The position numbers were made by a program, and so were the translations under genes. From assembly GCF_005239095.1 (NCBI RefSeq), contig NZ_SZUA01000001.1:336848-400847 (forward strand): 64,000 nt of DNA, given 5' to 3'. This document shows positions 9,146-18,574 of this stretch, piece by piece. Below the pieces are notes generated by a model, which was not told the DNA's origin, searched no databases, and saw only the letters and a program-made list of their open reading frames with translations. The stretch is from Luteimonas gilva. Lineage in GTDB: Bacteria > Pseudomonadota > Gammaproteobacteria > Xanthomonadales > Xanthomonadaceae. The stretch's first letter is position 1. Every line of letters starts with the position of its first letter.

Positions 9146-9392
9146 TTTTTCCCTCTCCCTTTTACGGGAGAGGGAAAGGCCCGAAGGGCCAGGGAGAGGG
9201 TTCCGCGTTTGGCGGAATGCGCCCGTCTTGATGGTGCTTTCGCTGCAAGACTTTCGAAAAGCCGAACCCTGGCGCTGACGCGCCTATCCCCGCTCCGCGC
9301 CCCGACCCTCGCTTACGCGAGGGCGTTCAGGGGCATGCGAATCGGTGATTCGCAAACCATGCCCCCTCACCCCGTAAAGGGAGAGGGAAAAG
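9146..9392. repeat. MITE-like element with CCCTCTCCC terminal inverted repeats
   Basis: The left end TTTTTCCCTCTCCCTTTTAC is answered at the right end by GTAAAGGGAGAGGGAAAAG in inverted order. Inside are AGGGAGAGGG-type direct motifs, a CTCGCTTACGCGAG hairpin and a GCATGCGAATC..GATTCGCAAACCATGC stem. No coding potential was seen. It fills most of the 375-base gap between tRNA-Pro and hisS and shares its plan with the element at 12739-12920. The remaining bases before hisS hold only the ribosome-binding site and presumably the promoter. Confidence 0.65.
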
Positions 9393-9443
9393 CAACCGCC
9401 CGTTACACTGTGCAATCTTCGCTTCCGCTTGTTGGAGTCCCGC

Positions 9444-10826
9444 TTGATCAAGCCCCGCACGCCGCCCGGAGTCATGGAGCTGCTGCCGCGCGACCAGATC
9501 GCGTTCCAGCGCATGTTGGACACGATCCGGCTCACTTTCGAGCGCTTCGGCTTCCTGCCGGTGGAAACGCCGGTGATGGAACTATCCGAAGTGCTGCTGA
9601 CCAAATCCGGCGGCGAGACCGAGCGACAGGTCTATTTCGTGCAGTCCACCGGCGCCCTGGAAAAATCAGGCGAAGGCCTGCCCGAACTGGCGCTGCGCTT
9701 CGACCTGACCGTGCCGCTGGCCCGCTACGTGGCCGAGCACGAGCACGAATTGGCCTTCCCGTTCCGCCGCTACCAGATGCAGCGCGTCTACCGCGGCGAG
9801 CGCGCCCAGCGCGGCCGCTTCCGCGAGTTCTACCAGTGCGACATCGACGTGATCGGCAAGGACGCGCTGTCGATCCGCCACGACGCCGAAATCCCCGCCG
9901 TGATCGGCGCCGTGTTCGAAGCGCTGGCCATCGGCGACTTCACCATCCAGCTCAACCACCGCAAATTGCTGCGCGGCTATTTCGAAGGCCTGGGCATCGA
10001 AGGCGAGCGCCAGGCGGCGGTGCTGCGCGAGATCGACAAGCTCGACAAGCGCGGTCAAGAGGCCGTGGCGGCGACGCTGGAAGGCGAGGGTTTTGGCCTG
10101 GCGGCGGAAACCGTCGCCAAGCTGATGGCGTTCTCGCAGGTGCGCTCGCGCGGGCACGAAGACGCATTGGCCAAGCTCGCCGCCTTGGGGCCGGGTTCGG
10201 TTCTGTTCGAAGAAGGACGCGACGAGCTGCGCGAAGTGCTGCAGCGGCTCAAGGCGATGGGCGTGGCGGAATCGCGCTACGCGGTTAATCTCTCCATCGC
10301 GCGCGGTTTGGACTACTACACCGGCATGGTGTACGAGACCACGCTGGACGCGCATCCGCAGATCGGTTCGATCTGCTCCGGCGGCCGCTACGACAACCTG
10401 GCCAGCCATTACACCAAGTCGAAACTGCCCGGCGTCGGCATCTCGATCGGCTTGACGCGCCTGTTCTGGCAATTGCGCGAGGCGGGCATCGTCGCCACGG
10501 CCGAAAGCTCGGTCGACGCGCTGGTGACCTTGCTCGACGACGCGGACTTGGACCATGCGCTGGCGCTGTCGCAGCAATTGCGCGCGGCGGGCTTGAACGT
10601 CGAAACCCAGCTCGAGCCGCGCAAGCTCGCCAAGCAACTGCAGTACGCCGACCGCGCCGGCATCCGCTTCGTGGTCATCCGCGGCGGCGACGAAGCGGCG
10701 CGCGGCGTGGTCGCGGTGAAGGATCTGCGCCGCGGCGAGCAGTTCGAAGCGGCCGAAGCCGATTTGGCGCGGACCTTGCTGGTCGAACGCGAACAATGGC
10801 GCGCCGTCGGCTCGTCCTCCAACTAA
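9444..10826 (+). CDS. hisS: Histidyl-tRNA synthetase
   Basis: A class II aminoacyl-tRNA synthetase of 460 residues that charges tRNA-His. Motif 2 is present as [20 protein letters not shown], followed by the histidine-binding loop RGLDYYTG near base 10306 and the anticodon-binding domain at the C-terminus. The start is taken as TTG at 9444, which has GGAG six bases ahead and gives the family N-terminus IKPRTPPG; another TTG at 9429 would place the Shine-Dalgarno sequence inside the gene. It is followed after 17 bases by hutH, so the two are probably co-transcribed. Confidence 0.96.
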   Translation: MIKPRTPPGVMELLPRDQIAFQRMLDTIRLTFERFGFLPVETPVMELSEVLLTKSGGETERQVYFVQSTGALEKSGEGLPELALRFDLTVPLARYVAEHEHELAFPFRRYQMQRVYRGERAQRGRFREFYQCDIDVIGKDALSIRHDAEIPAVIGAVFEALAIGDFTIQLNHRKLLRGYFEGLGIEGERQAAVLREIDKLDKRGQEAVAATLEGEGFGLAAETVAKLMAFSQVRSRGHEDALAKLAALGPGSVLFEEGRDELREVLQRLKAMGVAESRYAVNLSIARGLDYYTGMVYETTLDAHPQIGSICSGGRYDNLASHYTKSKLPGVGISIGLTRLFWQLREAGIVATAESSVDALVTLLDDADLDHALALSQQLRAAGLNVETQLEPRKLAKQLQYADRAGIRFVVIRGGDEAARGVVAVKDLRRGEQFEAAEADLARTLLVEREQWRAVGSSSN

Positions 10827-10843
10827 TTTCCGGAAAACACCGC

Positions 10844-12727
10844 ATGAAACCGATCCGCCTGGACGGACGTTCCCTGACTCGCCGGCAGTTGGTGGAAGTG
10901 GCGCACGGCGCGCAAGTCGAATTGGATCCAGCCGCGTTGAAGGCGGTCGAACGCGCCGCCGCCTTCCTCGCCGAACAGGTCCGGCGCGAGGAACCGATCT
11001 ACGGCGTTTCGACCGGCTTCGGCAGCAACGCCGACAAACTCCTCGGCAGCCACCCCTTGCGCGACGAGCTGCCCGGCGCGGCGCCGTCCGGCCGCTCGTT
11101 GCACGAAGAACTGCAGCGCAACCTGATCGTCACCCACGCGGTTTGCGTCGGCGAACCTTTCGCCGCCGACGTGGTGCGCGCCATGCTTTGCATCCGCATC
11201 AACACGCTGTTGCGCGGGCATTCCGGCATCCGCGTCGAAACGCTGCAGGCCTTGGCGGCGATGCTCAACGCCGGCGTGGTGCCGGTGGTGCCGCAGCTGG
11301 GTTCGGTCGGCGCGAGCGGCGATTTGGCGCCGCTATCGCATCTGGCCATCGTCCTGCTCGGCGGTGGCGAGGCCTTCTACGATGGCGAACGCATGCCCGG
11401 CGCGCAGGCGCTGCAACGCGCCGGCCTGCAGCCGGTGTCGCTGTCGTATAAGGAAGGCTTGGCGCTGAACAACGGCACTGCGCAAATGCTGGCGACCGGC
11501 GTGTTGGCGCTGCAGAAACTGGACGATCTGCTCGACACGGCCGATCTGGCCGCAGCGATGACCATCGACGCTTTCGCCGGGCGCCTGGGCGCGTTCGCCG
11601 AAGAAGTGCATGCCTTGCGCCCGCATCCCGGGCAAGTGAAGACCGCGGCGAACCTGCGCTCGCTGCTGGCCGATTCGACTTTGGCCGACATTCCTTACCA
11701 TCTGGTGCCGCGTTTCCGGCAGTGGTTGCCGCAAAGCTGGGACACCCCCGAAGCGCAGGCGCTGGGTTTCGACATCGGCTGGGATTGGGTGCCGACCTCG
11801 CAACGGCACGGGCGCGAGAAGTTCTACCAACGTTTCAAGCCTTTCCGCGGCGGCAAGAAGCACCAGCCGCAGGACAGCTATTCGCTGCGCTGCATCCCGC
11901 AGGTGCACGGCGCGGTGCGCGACGCGGTGGAGCAGGCCAAGCGCGTGCTCGACATCGAATTGAACGCGGTCACCGACAATCCGCTGGTGTTCCCCGAAGC
12001 GCAAGCCGAGCACGTCGAGCAGCAGGTGATTTCCGCCGGCCATTTCCACGGCATGCCGCTGGCGCTGGCGATGAGCTATGCGAAGGCGGCGATCCCGGTG
12101 CTGGCTTCGATCTCCGAGCGCCGCCTCAACAAATTGGTCGATCCGGCGACGAACGACGGCCTGCCGCCGTTCCTGATCGGCAACGAGGACGGCACCGAAT
12201 CAGGCTTCATGATCGTCCAGTACACCGCGGCGGCCATCGTCAACGATTTGGCCAGCCGGGCGATGCCGGCGTCGGTGTATTCGATCCCGACTTCCGCGAA
12301 CGCCGAAGACCACGTCTCGATGGGCGCCAACGAGGCGCGCCATGTCCTGGCGATGGCCGACGATCTGGGCAAAGTGCTCGCGCTGGAGCTGTACACCGCG
12401 GCGCAGGCTTTGGATCTGCGTCGCGGCATGATCAACGCTGCGCGGGCCCTGGCCGATCGCACCGATGCCGCCGGATTCGCGGCGAAAGTGCAGGGCGGTC
12501 CGCAACCCGGCGCGGATGCCGCGCAATTCGCTGCGGAAGTGGACGCCTTGCGTGCGGAATTGTCGGCGGCGGAACCGTTCCATCCCGGCGCCGCCGTCGC
12601 CCGCGCGCATGCGGCCTTGCGCGAAACGATTCCGTTCTTGGAGCGCGACCGTGCGATGGACGGCGAAGTCGCCGCGGCGGTGCGGCTGGTGGCCGACGGC
12701 AGTTTGTTGGCGGCTTCGCGCGGTTGA
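10844..12727 (+). CDS. hutH: Histidine ammonia-lyase-like enzyme (HAL/PAL/TAL family) with an insertion
   Basis: A 627-residue enzyme that would turn histidine into urocanate and ammonia. The MIO cofactor triad Ala-Ser-Gly is at residues 157-159 (VGASGDLAPL). His in VTHAV (residue 98), MI in SGFMI and Glu in AEDHVSMG match positions that favour histidine over Phe or Tyr. It is longer than the usual ~510 residues: about 58 extra residues lie between the GQVKTAANLRSLL region and QDSYSLRC, and the C-terminus is extended by some 60. No hutU, hutI or hutG is nearby; instead it lies 17 bases after hisS and just before the his operon. The lyase fold is firm; histidine as substrate is likely but not proven. 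Confidence 0.85.
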   Translation: MKPIRLDGRSLTRRQLVEVAHGAQVELDPAALKAVERAAAFLAEQVRREEPIYGVSTGFGSNADKLLGSHPLRDELPGAAPSGRSLHEELQRNLIVTHAVCVGEPFAADVVRAMLCIRINTLLRGHSGIRVETLQALAAMLNAGVVPVVPQLGSVGASGDLAPLSHLAIVLLGGGEAFYDGERMPGAQALQRAGLQPVSLSYKEGLALNNGTAQMLATGVLALQKLDDLLDTADLAAAMTIDAFAGRLGAFAEEVHALRPHPGQVKTAANLRSLLADSTLADIPYHLVPRFRQWLPQSWDTPEAQALGFDIGWDWVPTSQRHGREKFYQRFKPFRGGKKHQPQDSYSLRCIPQVHGAVRDAVEQAKRVLDIELNAVTDNPLVFPEAQAEHVEQQVISAGHFHGMPLALAMSYAKAAIPVLASISERRLNKLVDPATNDGLPPFLIGNEDGTESGFMIVQYTAAAIVNDLASRAMPASVYSIPTSANAEDHVSMGANEARHVLAMADDLGKVLALELYTAAQALDLRRGMINAARALADRTDAAGFAAKVQGGPQPGADAAQFAAEVDALRAELSAAEPFHPGAAVARAHAALRETIPFLERDRAMDGEVAAAVRLVADGSLLAASRG

Positions 12728-12738
12728 TGCCGTTTTCA

Positions 12739-12920
12739 TTCTCCCCTCGGGAGAAGGTGCCCGGAGGGCGGATGAGGGTTCGGCGAAGCGACGCCGCAAT
12801 CCGAACCCTCACCCCAACCCCGCTTCGCACCCCGGCCCGCGCCAGCGGCTCGGGCGTTCCACTGCATGCGCGCCGGTGGCGCGCAATCTATGCAGTGTCA
12901 CCCCGAGGGGAGAGGGGTTT
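12739..12920. repeat. MITE-like element with CTCCCCTCGGG terminal inverted repeats
   Basis: The left end CTCCCCTCGGG and right end CCCGAGGGGAG are inverted copies. The interior carries the CGGATGAGGGTTCGG...CCGAACCCTCACCCC stem and a GCATGCGCG..CGCGCAATCTATGC stem, the same plan as the element at 9146-9392. Its right end runs into the DoxX-like gene and supplies that protein's last residues and stop codon. Confidence 0.65.
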
Positions 12921-13587
12921 TCGAGCGATGGGACAGCGCCAGGATCGAAACCGAAATCAGCAGCATCCGCAGCGCATCCAGCGAATCGGAGAACGGATCG
13001 CCGTTGCGGACATGCGTGCCGATGGCGCCGATCATGATCACGGCCAGCCATAACGCTGCGAAGCGTCGCGTGCGTTCGAACATCAAACCGATGGCGCCGA
13101 CGATTTCGGCCGCCATCACCGCATACATGAACGTGGCCGGATAGCCCGAATTCAAGAAGAATTCGCGCATCTGCGCATCGTGCGCGAGCTTGCCGATCTC
13201 GAAAGCGAAGAAGCCGAGGGCGACGTAGACGGACAAGCCCGCGGCCGTTTCGGGCCGGGAGGCGAAATCGGCGATGGTCGATGTGCCGCCGGCCGAGGGT
13301 TTCCGCATCCATGCGGCGCAAGCCAGCAGCAGCGCCACACCGGTCAGGGGCCAATCCGCCATCCTCAGCGTACGCAGAACCGGGCGCATCATATTGGCCG
13401 CCCCGTCGCCGGCCAGCGATACGACCGCGACGCCGAGCAGGTTCGCTAGCGCCAGCAGCGCGCACACCCACAGGAAACCGCGGCCAAGATCGCGAGCGCC
13501 GGTCCGCGCTGCGAGCGTCTTCAACAGGACGAGGGCGACGATTGCGGCCAGGACGGCCTGGATCGTGGCGACGGCGACGGGGTTCAT
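12898..13587 (-). CDS. DoxX-like membrane protein
   Basis: A 229-residue inner-membrane protein with six or seven hydrophobic segments. The C-terminal half has the DoxX-like pattern (GYPATFMYAVMAAEIVGAIG, then GAIGTHVRNGDPF), seen in small quinone- or thiosulfate-associated and other uncharacterised membrane proteins. No partner gene is next to it: hutH converges on one side and the his operon leader diverges on the other. The last dozen residues, ending PLPSG, are encoded by the inverted-repeat element, so the original C-terminus may have been altered by its insertion. The function is not known. Confidence 0.65.
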   Translation of the reverse strand: MNPVAVATIQAVLAAIVALVLLKTLAARTGARDLGRGFLWVCALLALANLLGVAVVSLAGDGAANMMRPVLRTLRMADWPLTGVALLLACAAWMRKPSAGGTSTIADFASRPETAAGLSVYVALGFFAFEIGKLAHDAQMREFFLNSGYPATFMYAVMAAEIVGAIGLMFERTRRFAALWLAVIMIGAIGTHVRNGDPFSDSLDALRMLLISVSILALSHRSKTPLPSG

Positions 13588-13677
13588 GCGGCGGCCTTGC
13601 GGGCGAGGGCGCCCGCCAATCTACGCCACCGTCCGGCGCTGTTCATATAGGCCGGAAGTGGGGGCGGCCGCTTCTTT

Positions 13678-13762
13678 GTAGAGTCGAGCCTGCTCGACTG
13701 CTTTTCCGTCTCGACTGCTCTCCCGTCTCGGCTGTGAAGCAGTCGAGCAGGCTCGACTCTAC
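13678..13762. repeat. GTAGAGTCGAGCCTGCTCGAC palindromic repeat
   Basis: The left arm GTAGAGTCGAGCCTGCTCGA pairs with the right arm TCGAGCAGGCTCGACTCTAC; the loop holds three further TCGACTG/CTCGGCTG pieces. A near-identical copy lies at 44814-44883. It lies between the divergent DoxX-like gene and the his operon leader, upstream of the predicted his promoter. Confidence 0.85.
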
Positions 13763-13793
13763 GGTCCGGCACTCGGGCCACCTCAGCCAGGGC

Positions 13794-13843
13794 TTGACGG
13801 GTTTCCATCTTCGGGTTAATGTATTAACACACTAATACATTAA
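13794..13843 (+). promoter_or_regulatory. his operon promoter with 28-bp operator palindrome
   Basis: TTGACG at 13794-13799 is a good -35; 17 bases later TAATGT (13817-13822) is a weak -10. A perfect inverted repeat, TTAATGTATTA at 13816-13826 and TAATACATTAA at 13833-13843 separated by ACACAC, covers the -10 and the expected start of transcription. It ends 4 bases before the YerC/TrpR-like start codon. It is strikingly AT-rich against the GC-rich surroundings, and it has the scale and symmetry of a trp-type operator. Binding by the TrpR-like protein is inferred. Confidence 0.7.
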
Positions 13844-13847
13844 TGCA

Positions 13848-14174
13848 ATGAAACAACGCCCTGAGCCCCTGCCGGAACGCGATGCCGACGCCTCTTTGAA
13901 GGCCTTGGCGAAAGCGCTCGCGTCGCTGGACAGGGCCGAGGACGTGCGCGCCTTCCTCGAAGACCTGTGCACGCCCGCCGAGCTCGAGGCGATGGCCGAC
14001 CGCTGGCGCGTCGTGCCCCTGTTGCTGCAGGGCGTGCCGTACCGCCAGATCCACGACCGCACCTTGGTGAGCGTCACCACCATCGGCCGCGTCGCCCGCA
14101 CCTTGGAGCGGGGCGCGGGCGGTTACGCCGCTGCCGCCAAGCGCCAGCATCCGCGCCTGATCTCTTCGCATTGA
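13848..14174 (+). CDS. TrpR-like YerC/YecD family repressor, probable his operon regulator
   Basis: A 108-residue protein with the TrpR-superfamily helix-turn-helix. The region [20 protein letters not shown] (about residues 34-53) and the recognition part [20 protein letters not shown] (about 64-83) match the YerC/YecD group, which is related to but distinct from tryptophan-binding TrpR. It is the first gene of the his operon, 11 bases before hisG, and a perfect AT-rich palindrome lies just before its start codon, so it probably represses itself and the his genes. Histidine or charged-tRNA sensing is inferred only. There is no clear Shine-Dalgarno sequence ahead of its ATG. Confidence 0.85.
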   Translation: MKQRPEPLPERDADASLKALAKALASLDRAEDVRAFLEDLCTPAELEAMADRWRVVPLLLQGVPYRQIHDRTLVSVTTIGRVARTLERGAGGYAAAAKRQHPRLISSH

Positions 14175-14185
14175 CCGTGGCCGCC

Positions 14186-15100
14186 ATGAGCCCATCCGCC
14201 TTGCCGGCGGCGCGCGACCGTTTGCGCGTCGCCATCCAAAAATCCGGCCGGCTCAGCGAGCCGGCGCGGGCCTTGCTCGCTTCCTGCGGCCTGAGCTGGC
14301 GCGAAAGCCGCGACCGGCTGTTCTGCTACGGCGAGACCTTGCCGGTCGACCTGTTGCTGGTGCGCGACGACGACATTCCCGGTTTGATCGCCGACGGCGT
14401 CTGCGATTTGGGCATCGTCGGCCGCAACGTGCTGGCCGAACAGATCCTGCAGCGCGCGAACGGATCCGGGCAGGACAAATACCGCGAATGGCGCGCGCTC
14501 GGCTTCGGCGGCTGCCGTCTCGACATCGCCGTGCCAGAGGGCTGGAGTTGGGGCGGACCGGCGCAATTGCAGGGCAAGCGCATCGCCACCAGCTATCCGT
14601 CGCTGCTGCAGGCGTGGTTGCGCGAACAAAACATCGGTGCGCAAGTGGTGCCGCTGTCGGGCTCGGTCGAAATCGCGCCGCGGTTGGGCCAGGCCGATGC
14701 GATTTGCGACTTGGTGTCCAGCGGCGCCACGCTCGCGGCGAACCAGCTCAAGCCCGTACTGACCTTGTTGCAGAGCGAAGCCGTATTGGCCGGTCCAGTC
14801 GCGCCGTTCGCCGATGCGCGCGCCGAGCTGGCCGCATTGCTGCTGCGCCGGCTCGACGGCGTGCTGAGGCTCAAGCACAGCAAATTGTTGCTGTTCCAAG
14901 CCCAGCGTCAAACCGTGCCGGCGTTGATGAAGCTGCTTCCCGATGCGGAACCGCCTACGGTGCTGCAGGTGGACGGCGCCGACACGGTGGCGTTGCAGGC
15001 GCTATGCCATGGCGCGATGACTTGGCAGCGCCTGGAGGACTTGAAGTCCGCCGGCGCCAGCGGATTGATGGTGTTGCCGGTGGAAAGGATGCTCGCATGA
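14186..15100 (+). CDS. hisG: ATP phosphoribosyltransferase, long form
   Basis: First enzyme of histidine synthesis: joins ATP and PRPP to give phosphoribosyl-ATP. At 304 residues it is the long HisG with its own C-terminal regulatory (ACT-like) domain, which fits the absence of hisZ. Visible features are the start [12 protein letters not shown], the DLGIVG loop and the PRPP-binding [10 protein letters not shown] near base 14695. The start is ATG 14186; GTG 14177 in the same frame is an alternative. Its stop overlaps hisD by 4 bases. Confidence 0.96.
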   Translation: MSPSALPAARDRLRVAIQKSGRLSEPARALLASCGLSWRESRDRLFCYGETLPVDLLLVRDDDIPGLIADGVCDLGIVGRNVLAEQILQRANGSGQDKYREWRALGFGGCRLDIAVPEGWSWGGPAQLQGKRIATSYPSLLQAWLREQNIGAQVVPLSGSVEIAPRLGQADAICDLVSSGATLAANQLKPVLTLLQSEAVLAGPVAPFADARAELAALLLRRLDGVLRLKHSKLLLFQAQRQTVPALMKLLPDAEPPTVLQVDGADTVALQALCHGAMTWQRLEDLKSAGASGLMVLPVERMLA

Positions 15101-16410
15101 ACGCGCCTTCGGCCATCGTGCATTGGAACGGAATCGACGACGCGCAGCGGGAGCGCCTGCTGATGCGTCCCGCGCAGGAAATATCGGCGGAAGTGCAGGC
15201 CGGCGTCGGCTCGATCCTCGAACAGGTGCGCGAACGCGGCGACGCCGCGTTGCGCGAACTTACCCTGCGCTTCGACGGTGTGGAGCAAAACCGTTTCGCC
15301 GTGACTTCCGAAGAATTCGCGGCGGCCGAAGCGGCGGTTCCGCTCGAACTGCGCGTGGCGATGATCGCCGCCGCGCAACGCATCGAAGCCTTCCACGAAG
15401 ACGGCATGCAACGGCCGTATGCGGTGGAAACGGCGCCCGGCGTGGTCTGCGAGCGGATCGTGCGCGGCATCGGCCGGGTCGGCCTGTACGTGCCGGCCGG
15501 CAGCGCGCCGCTGCCTTCGACCGCGTTGATGCTCGGCGTACCGGCGCGCCTGGCCGGTTGCGCCGAAGTCGTGTTGTGCACGCCGCCGCGCAAGGACGGC
15601 AGCGCCGATCCGGCGGTACTGGCGGCCGCCAAGCTGTGCGGCATCGACCGCGTCTACAAGCTCGGCGGCGCGCAGGCGATCGCCGCGATGGCCTTCGGCA
15701 CGGAAAGCGTGCCCCGTTGCGACAAGCTGTTCGGTCCCGGCAATGCCTACGTCACCGAGGCCAAGCGCCAAGCGTCGACGCGCGCCGACGGCGCCGCGAT
15801 CGACATGCCGGCCGGCCCGTCCGAAGTGCTGGTGATCGCCGACGCCGGCGCCAATCCCGCTTTCGTCGCTGCGGACCTGTTGTCGCAGGCCGAGCATGGG
15901 CCGGATTCTCAGGTACTGCTGATTTCCGACGATGCGGCGCTGCTCGCGGCGACGGAACGGGAAATATCCCTGCAACTGGCGCAACTGTCGCGGCGCGAAA
16001 TCGCCGAGCGGGCTTTGGCGTCGTCGCGGCTGGTCCAGGTCGATGCATTGGCCGATGCGTTCGAGATCAGCAACCGCTATGCGCCGGAACACCTGATCCT
16101 GGCCTTGCGCGAACCGCGCGCCTGGCTCGATCGCGTGCAGGCCGCAGGCTCGGTGTTCCTGGGCGACTGGACGCCGGAAGCGCTGGGCGATTACTGCAGC
16201 GGCACCAACCACGTGCTGCCCACCGGCGGCGCGGCGCGCGCGCTCGGCGGCTTGAGCGTGGCCAGCTTCCAGACCGCGATCAGCGTGCAGTCGGCGCAGC
16301 CGCGCGGCATCGTCGCGATCGGGCCTTGCGCGATGGTGATGGCCGAGGCCGAAGGGCTGGGCGCGCACCGCAACGCCGTCGCGCTGCGGCTGGCGGAGGC
16401 GCGGCCATGA
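15097..16410 (+). CDS. hisD: Histidinol dehydrogenase
   Basis: A 437-residue zinc- and NAD-dependent enzyme that oxidises histidinol to histidine in two steps. The NAD-binding region GLYVPAG, then [26 protein letters not shown] and the His-containing EHGPDSQ and NHVLPT motifs are all present. ATGA overlaps join it to hisG before and hisC after, so the set is translated as a coupled unit. Confidence 0.97.
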   Translation: MNAPSAIVHWNGIDDAQRERLLMRPAQEISAEVQAGVGSILEQVRERGDAALRELTLRFDGVEQNRFAVTSEEFAAAEAAVPLELRVAMIAAAQRIEAFHEDGMQRPYAVETAPGVVCERIVRGIGRVGLYVPAGSAPLPSTALMLGVPARLAGCAEVVLCTPPRKDGSADPAVLAAAKLCGIDRVYKLGGAQAIAAMAFGTESVPRCDKLFGPGNAYVTEAKRQASTRADGAAIDMPAGPSEVLVIADAGANPAFVAADLLSQAEHGPDSQVLLISDDAALLAATEREISLQLAQLSRREIAERALASSRLVQVDALADAFEISNRYAPEHLILALREPRAWLDRVQAAGSVFLGDWTPEALGDYCSGTNHVLPTGGAARALGGLSVASFQTAISVQSAQPRGIVAIGPCAMVMAEAEGLGAHRNAVALRLAEARP

Positions 16411-17504
16411 GCGCGGTTTCCTGCGAAAGCACGCTGCGCCTGCTGCGCGAAGATTTGCGCGATTTCGCCGGCTACCGTTCCGCGCGCAGCGAAACGGCGC
16501 AGGGCGAGATCTGGCTCAACGCCAACGAAGCCGCTCGCGCCGGTTCGGCGGATCCCGGCGGTCGCCTGCGCCGCTATCCGCAACCGCAACCGCAAAGCTT
16601 GCGCGCGGCTTTGGCGCAGTTGTACGGCACCGTGCCGGATCGCTTGCTGATCGGCCGCGGCAGCGACGAGGCCATCGACCTGCTGGTGCGCGCGTTCTGC
16701 CGGCCGGGCATCGACGGCGTCTTGATCGCGCCGCCGGTGTTCGGCATGTATGCGGTCTGCGCGCGCTTGCAGGGCGCGCGCCTGGTCGAAGCGCCGCTGC
16801 GCGAAGCCGGCGACGATTTCGCGCTGGATTTCGTCGCAGCCGCCGACAAGGCGATCGCGCAAGCCGCCAAGCTGGTCTTCCTGTGCTCGCCCGGCAATCC
16901 TGTTGGCGGCGCGTTGCCGGCGGAATCCGTGATCGGCCTGGCGCGCCGTTTGCGGGGCAGGGCGATCGTGGTGGTGGACGAGGCTTACGTCGAATTCGCG
17001 GATGCGGATTCGCTGATCGCGGCTTCCGCAGGCGAACCGAACATCGTCGTCCTGCGCACGCTGTCCAAGGCGCACGCTTTGGCAGCGGCTCGGATAGGTT
17101 GCGCGATCGCCGCGCCAGCGGTGATCGAGGCCTTGCGGCGCTGCCAGGCGCCGTATCCCGTGCCGGAGCCGTGCGCCGAGCGCGCCTTGGCGGCGCTAGC
17201 GCCGCAGGCGCTGGCTGCGACGCGAACCCGAGTCGACGAAGTCCGCCGTGAGCGTTCGCGTTTGGCGGCTTCGCTCGCGGAGATGGCCGATGTCCGCCGC
17301 GTCTACCCGTCGCAAGCCAATTTTCTGCTCGTCCGCTTCGCCGATGCCGATTCGGCGTACGAGCGGCTGCTGGCCGCCGGCGTGGTCGTCCGCGACATGC
17401 GCGCGATGCCGCAGCTGGGCGACGCGCTGCGTATCACGATCGGCACGCCGGAGCAGAACGACGCTGTGCTGGCCGCTTTGCGCGCGGTCGAGGCGGCGGC
17501 ATGA
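16407..17504 (+). CDS. hisC: Histidinol-phosphate aminotransferase
   Basis: A 365-residue fold-type I PLP enzyme that converts imidazole-acetol phosphate to histidinol phosphate. Seen are the N-terminal LNANEA, the SPGNPVGG loop, VVDEAYVEF and the PLP lysine in TLSKAHALA (near base 17063). It overlaps hisD and hisB by 4 bases each (ATGA). The length is normal for the family. Confidence 0.96.
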   Translation: MSAVSCESTLRLLREDLRDFAGYRSARSETAQGEIWLNANEAARAGSADPGGRLRRYPQPQPQSLRAALAQLYGTVPDRLLIGRGSDEAIDLLVRAFCRPGIDGVLIAPPVFGMYAVCARLQGARLVEAPLREAGDDFALDFVAAADKAIAQAAKLVFLCSPGNPVGGALPAESVIGLARRLRGRAIVVVDEAYVEFADADSLIAASAGEPNIVVLRTLSKAHALAAARIGCAIAAPAVIEALRRCQAPYPVPEPCAERALAALAPQALAATRTRVDEVRRERSRLAASLAEMADVRRVYPSQANFLLVRFADADSAYERLLAAGVVVRDMRAMPQLGDALRITIGTPEQNDAVLAALRAVEAAA

Positions 17505-18574
17505 AACCGATCCTGTTCGTCGACCGCGACGGCACCTTGATCGAGGAGCCGGCCGATTTCCAGATCGACGCCTACGATAAGCTGCGTTTCGTGGCCGGCG
17601 CGATTCCGGCGTTGTCGAAGCTGCGCGATGCCGGCTACGAATTCGTCATCGTCAGCAACCAGGACGGGCTGGGTACCGAGCGTTTTCCGCGCGAGTCGTT
17701 CGAAGGCCCGCAGCGGCTCATGATGCAAGTGTTCGAAAGCCAAGGCATCCGCTTCCGCGACGTGCTGATCGACGGGAGCCTGCCGGAAGAGAACAAGCCC
17801 ACGCGCAAGCCCGGATTGGGCCTGGTGCTGCCATATCTGAAGGATCGCGGCGTCGACTGGTCGCGTTCGGCCATGGTCGGCGACCGCGAAACCGATCTCG
17901 CATTCGCCGCCAATCTCGGCATCCGCGGCTTCCAGCTGCGCACGGCGCAGTTCGGCGGCGAGTGGGATTGGCCCGGCATCGCGCACGCGCTGGCGGACGC
18001 GCCGCGCCGCGCTTGCGTACGCCGCGACACGCGCGAGACGCGCATCCGTGTGGAGCTGGATCTGGACCGCGAGGCCGAGCCGAAAACCGAGACCGGTTTG
18101 CCGTTCTTCGACCACATGCTCGAGCAGCTCGGCAAGCACGGCGGATTCGCGCTGGAAATACGCGCCGACGGCGATCTGCGCGTGGACGAGCACCACACCG
18201 TCGAAGACACCGCGCTGGCCTTGGGCCAGGCCCTGCGCGAGGCGCTGGGCGACAAGCGCGGCATCGGCCGCTACGGTTTCACCTTGCCGATGGACGAGTC
18301 CTTGGCCAGTGCGGCGCTGGATTTCGGCGGCCGGCCGTATCTGGTGTTCGACGGGGAATTCCGGCGCGAGCGCGTCGGCGATCTGCCCACCGAATTGGTG
18401 CCGCATTTCTTCCGCTCGCTGTGCGATGCGGCGGGGCTCAATCTGAATTTGAAGGTGCGGGGCGACAACGACCACCACAAGGTCGAGGCTTGCTTCAAGG
18501 CGACCGCGCGCGCGCTGCGTCAGGCGATCCGGCGCGAAGGCGCGGCGTTGCCCAGCACCAAGGGCGTGCTATGA
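17501..18574 (+). CDS. hisB: Bifunctional histidinol-phosphatase / imidazoleglycerol-phosphate dehydratase
   Basis: A 357-residue fusion typical of gammaproteobacteria. The first ~165 residues are a HAD phosphatase ([12 protein letters not shown] with the nucleophilic Asp, later VGDRETD). The rest is the manganese-dependent dehydratase, with the paired histidine motifs DEHHTVED and DNDHHKVEA. It catalyses two non-adjacent steps of the pathway. It is coupled to hisC and hisH by ATGA overlaps. Confidence 0.97.
   Translation: MKPILFVDRDGTLIEEPADFQIDAYDKLRFVAGAIPALSKLRDAGYEFVIVSNQDGLGTERFPRESFEGPQRLMMQVFESQGIRFRDVLIDGSLPEENKPTRKPGLGLVLPYLKDRGVDWSRSAMVGDRETDLAFAANLGIRGFQLRTAQFGGEWDWPGIAHALADAPRRACVRRDTRETRIRVELDLDREAEPKTETGLPFFDHMLEQLGKHGGFALEIRADGDLRVDEHHTVEDTALALGQALREALGDKRGIGRYGFTLPMDESLASAALDFGGRPYLVFDGEFRRERVGDLPTELVPHFFRSLCDAAGLNLNLKVRGDNDHHKVEACFKATARALRQAIRREGAALPSTKGVL

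Noticed and set aside
9122-10288. Long frame starting in the repeat and running through hisS
   Set aside because: It begins in the MITE-like element and overlaps hisS in another frame; hisS has all class II synthetase motifs.
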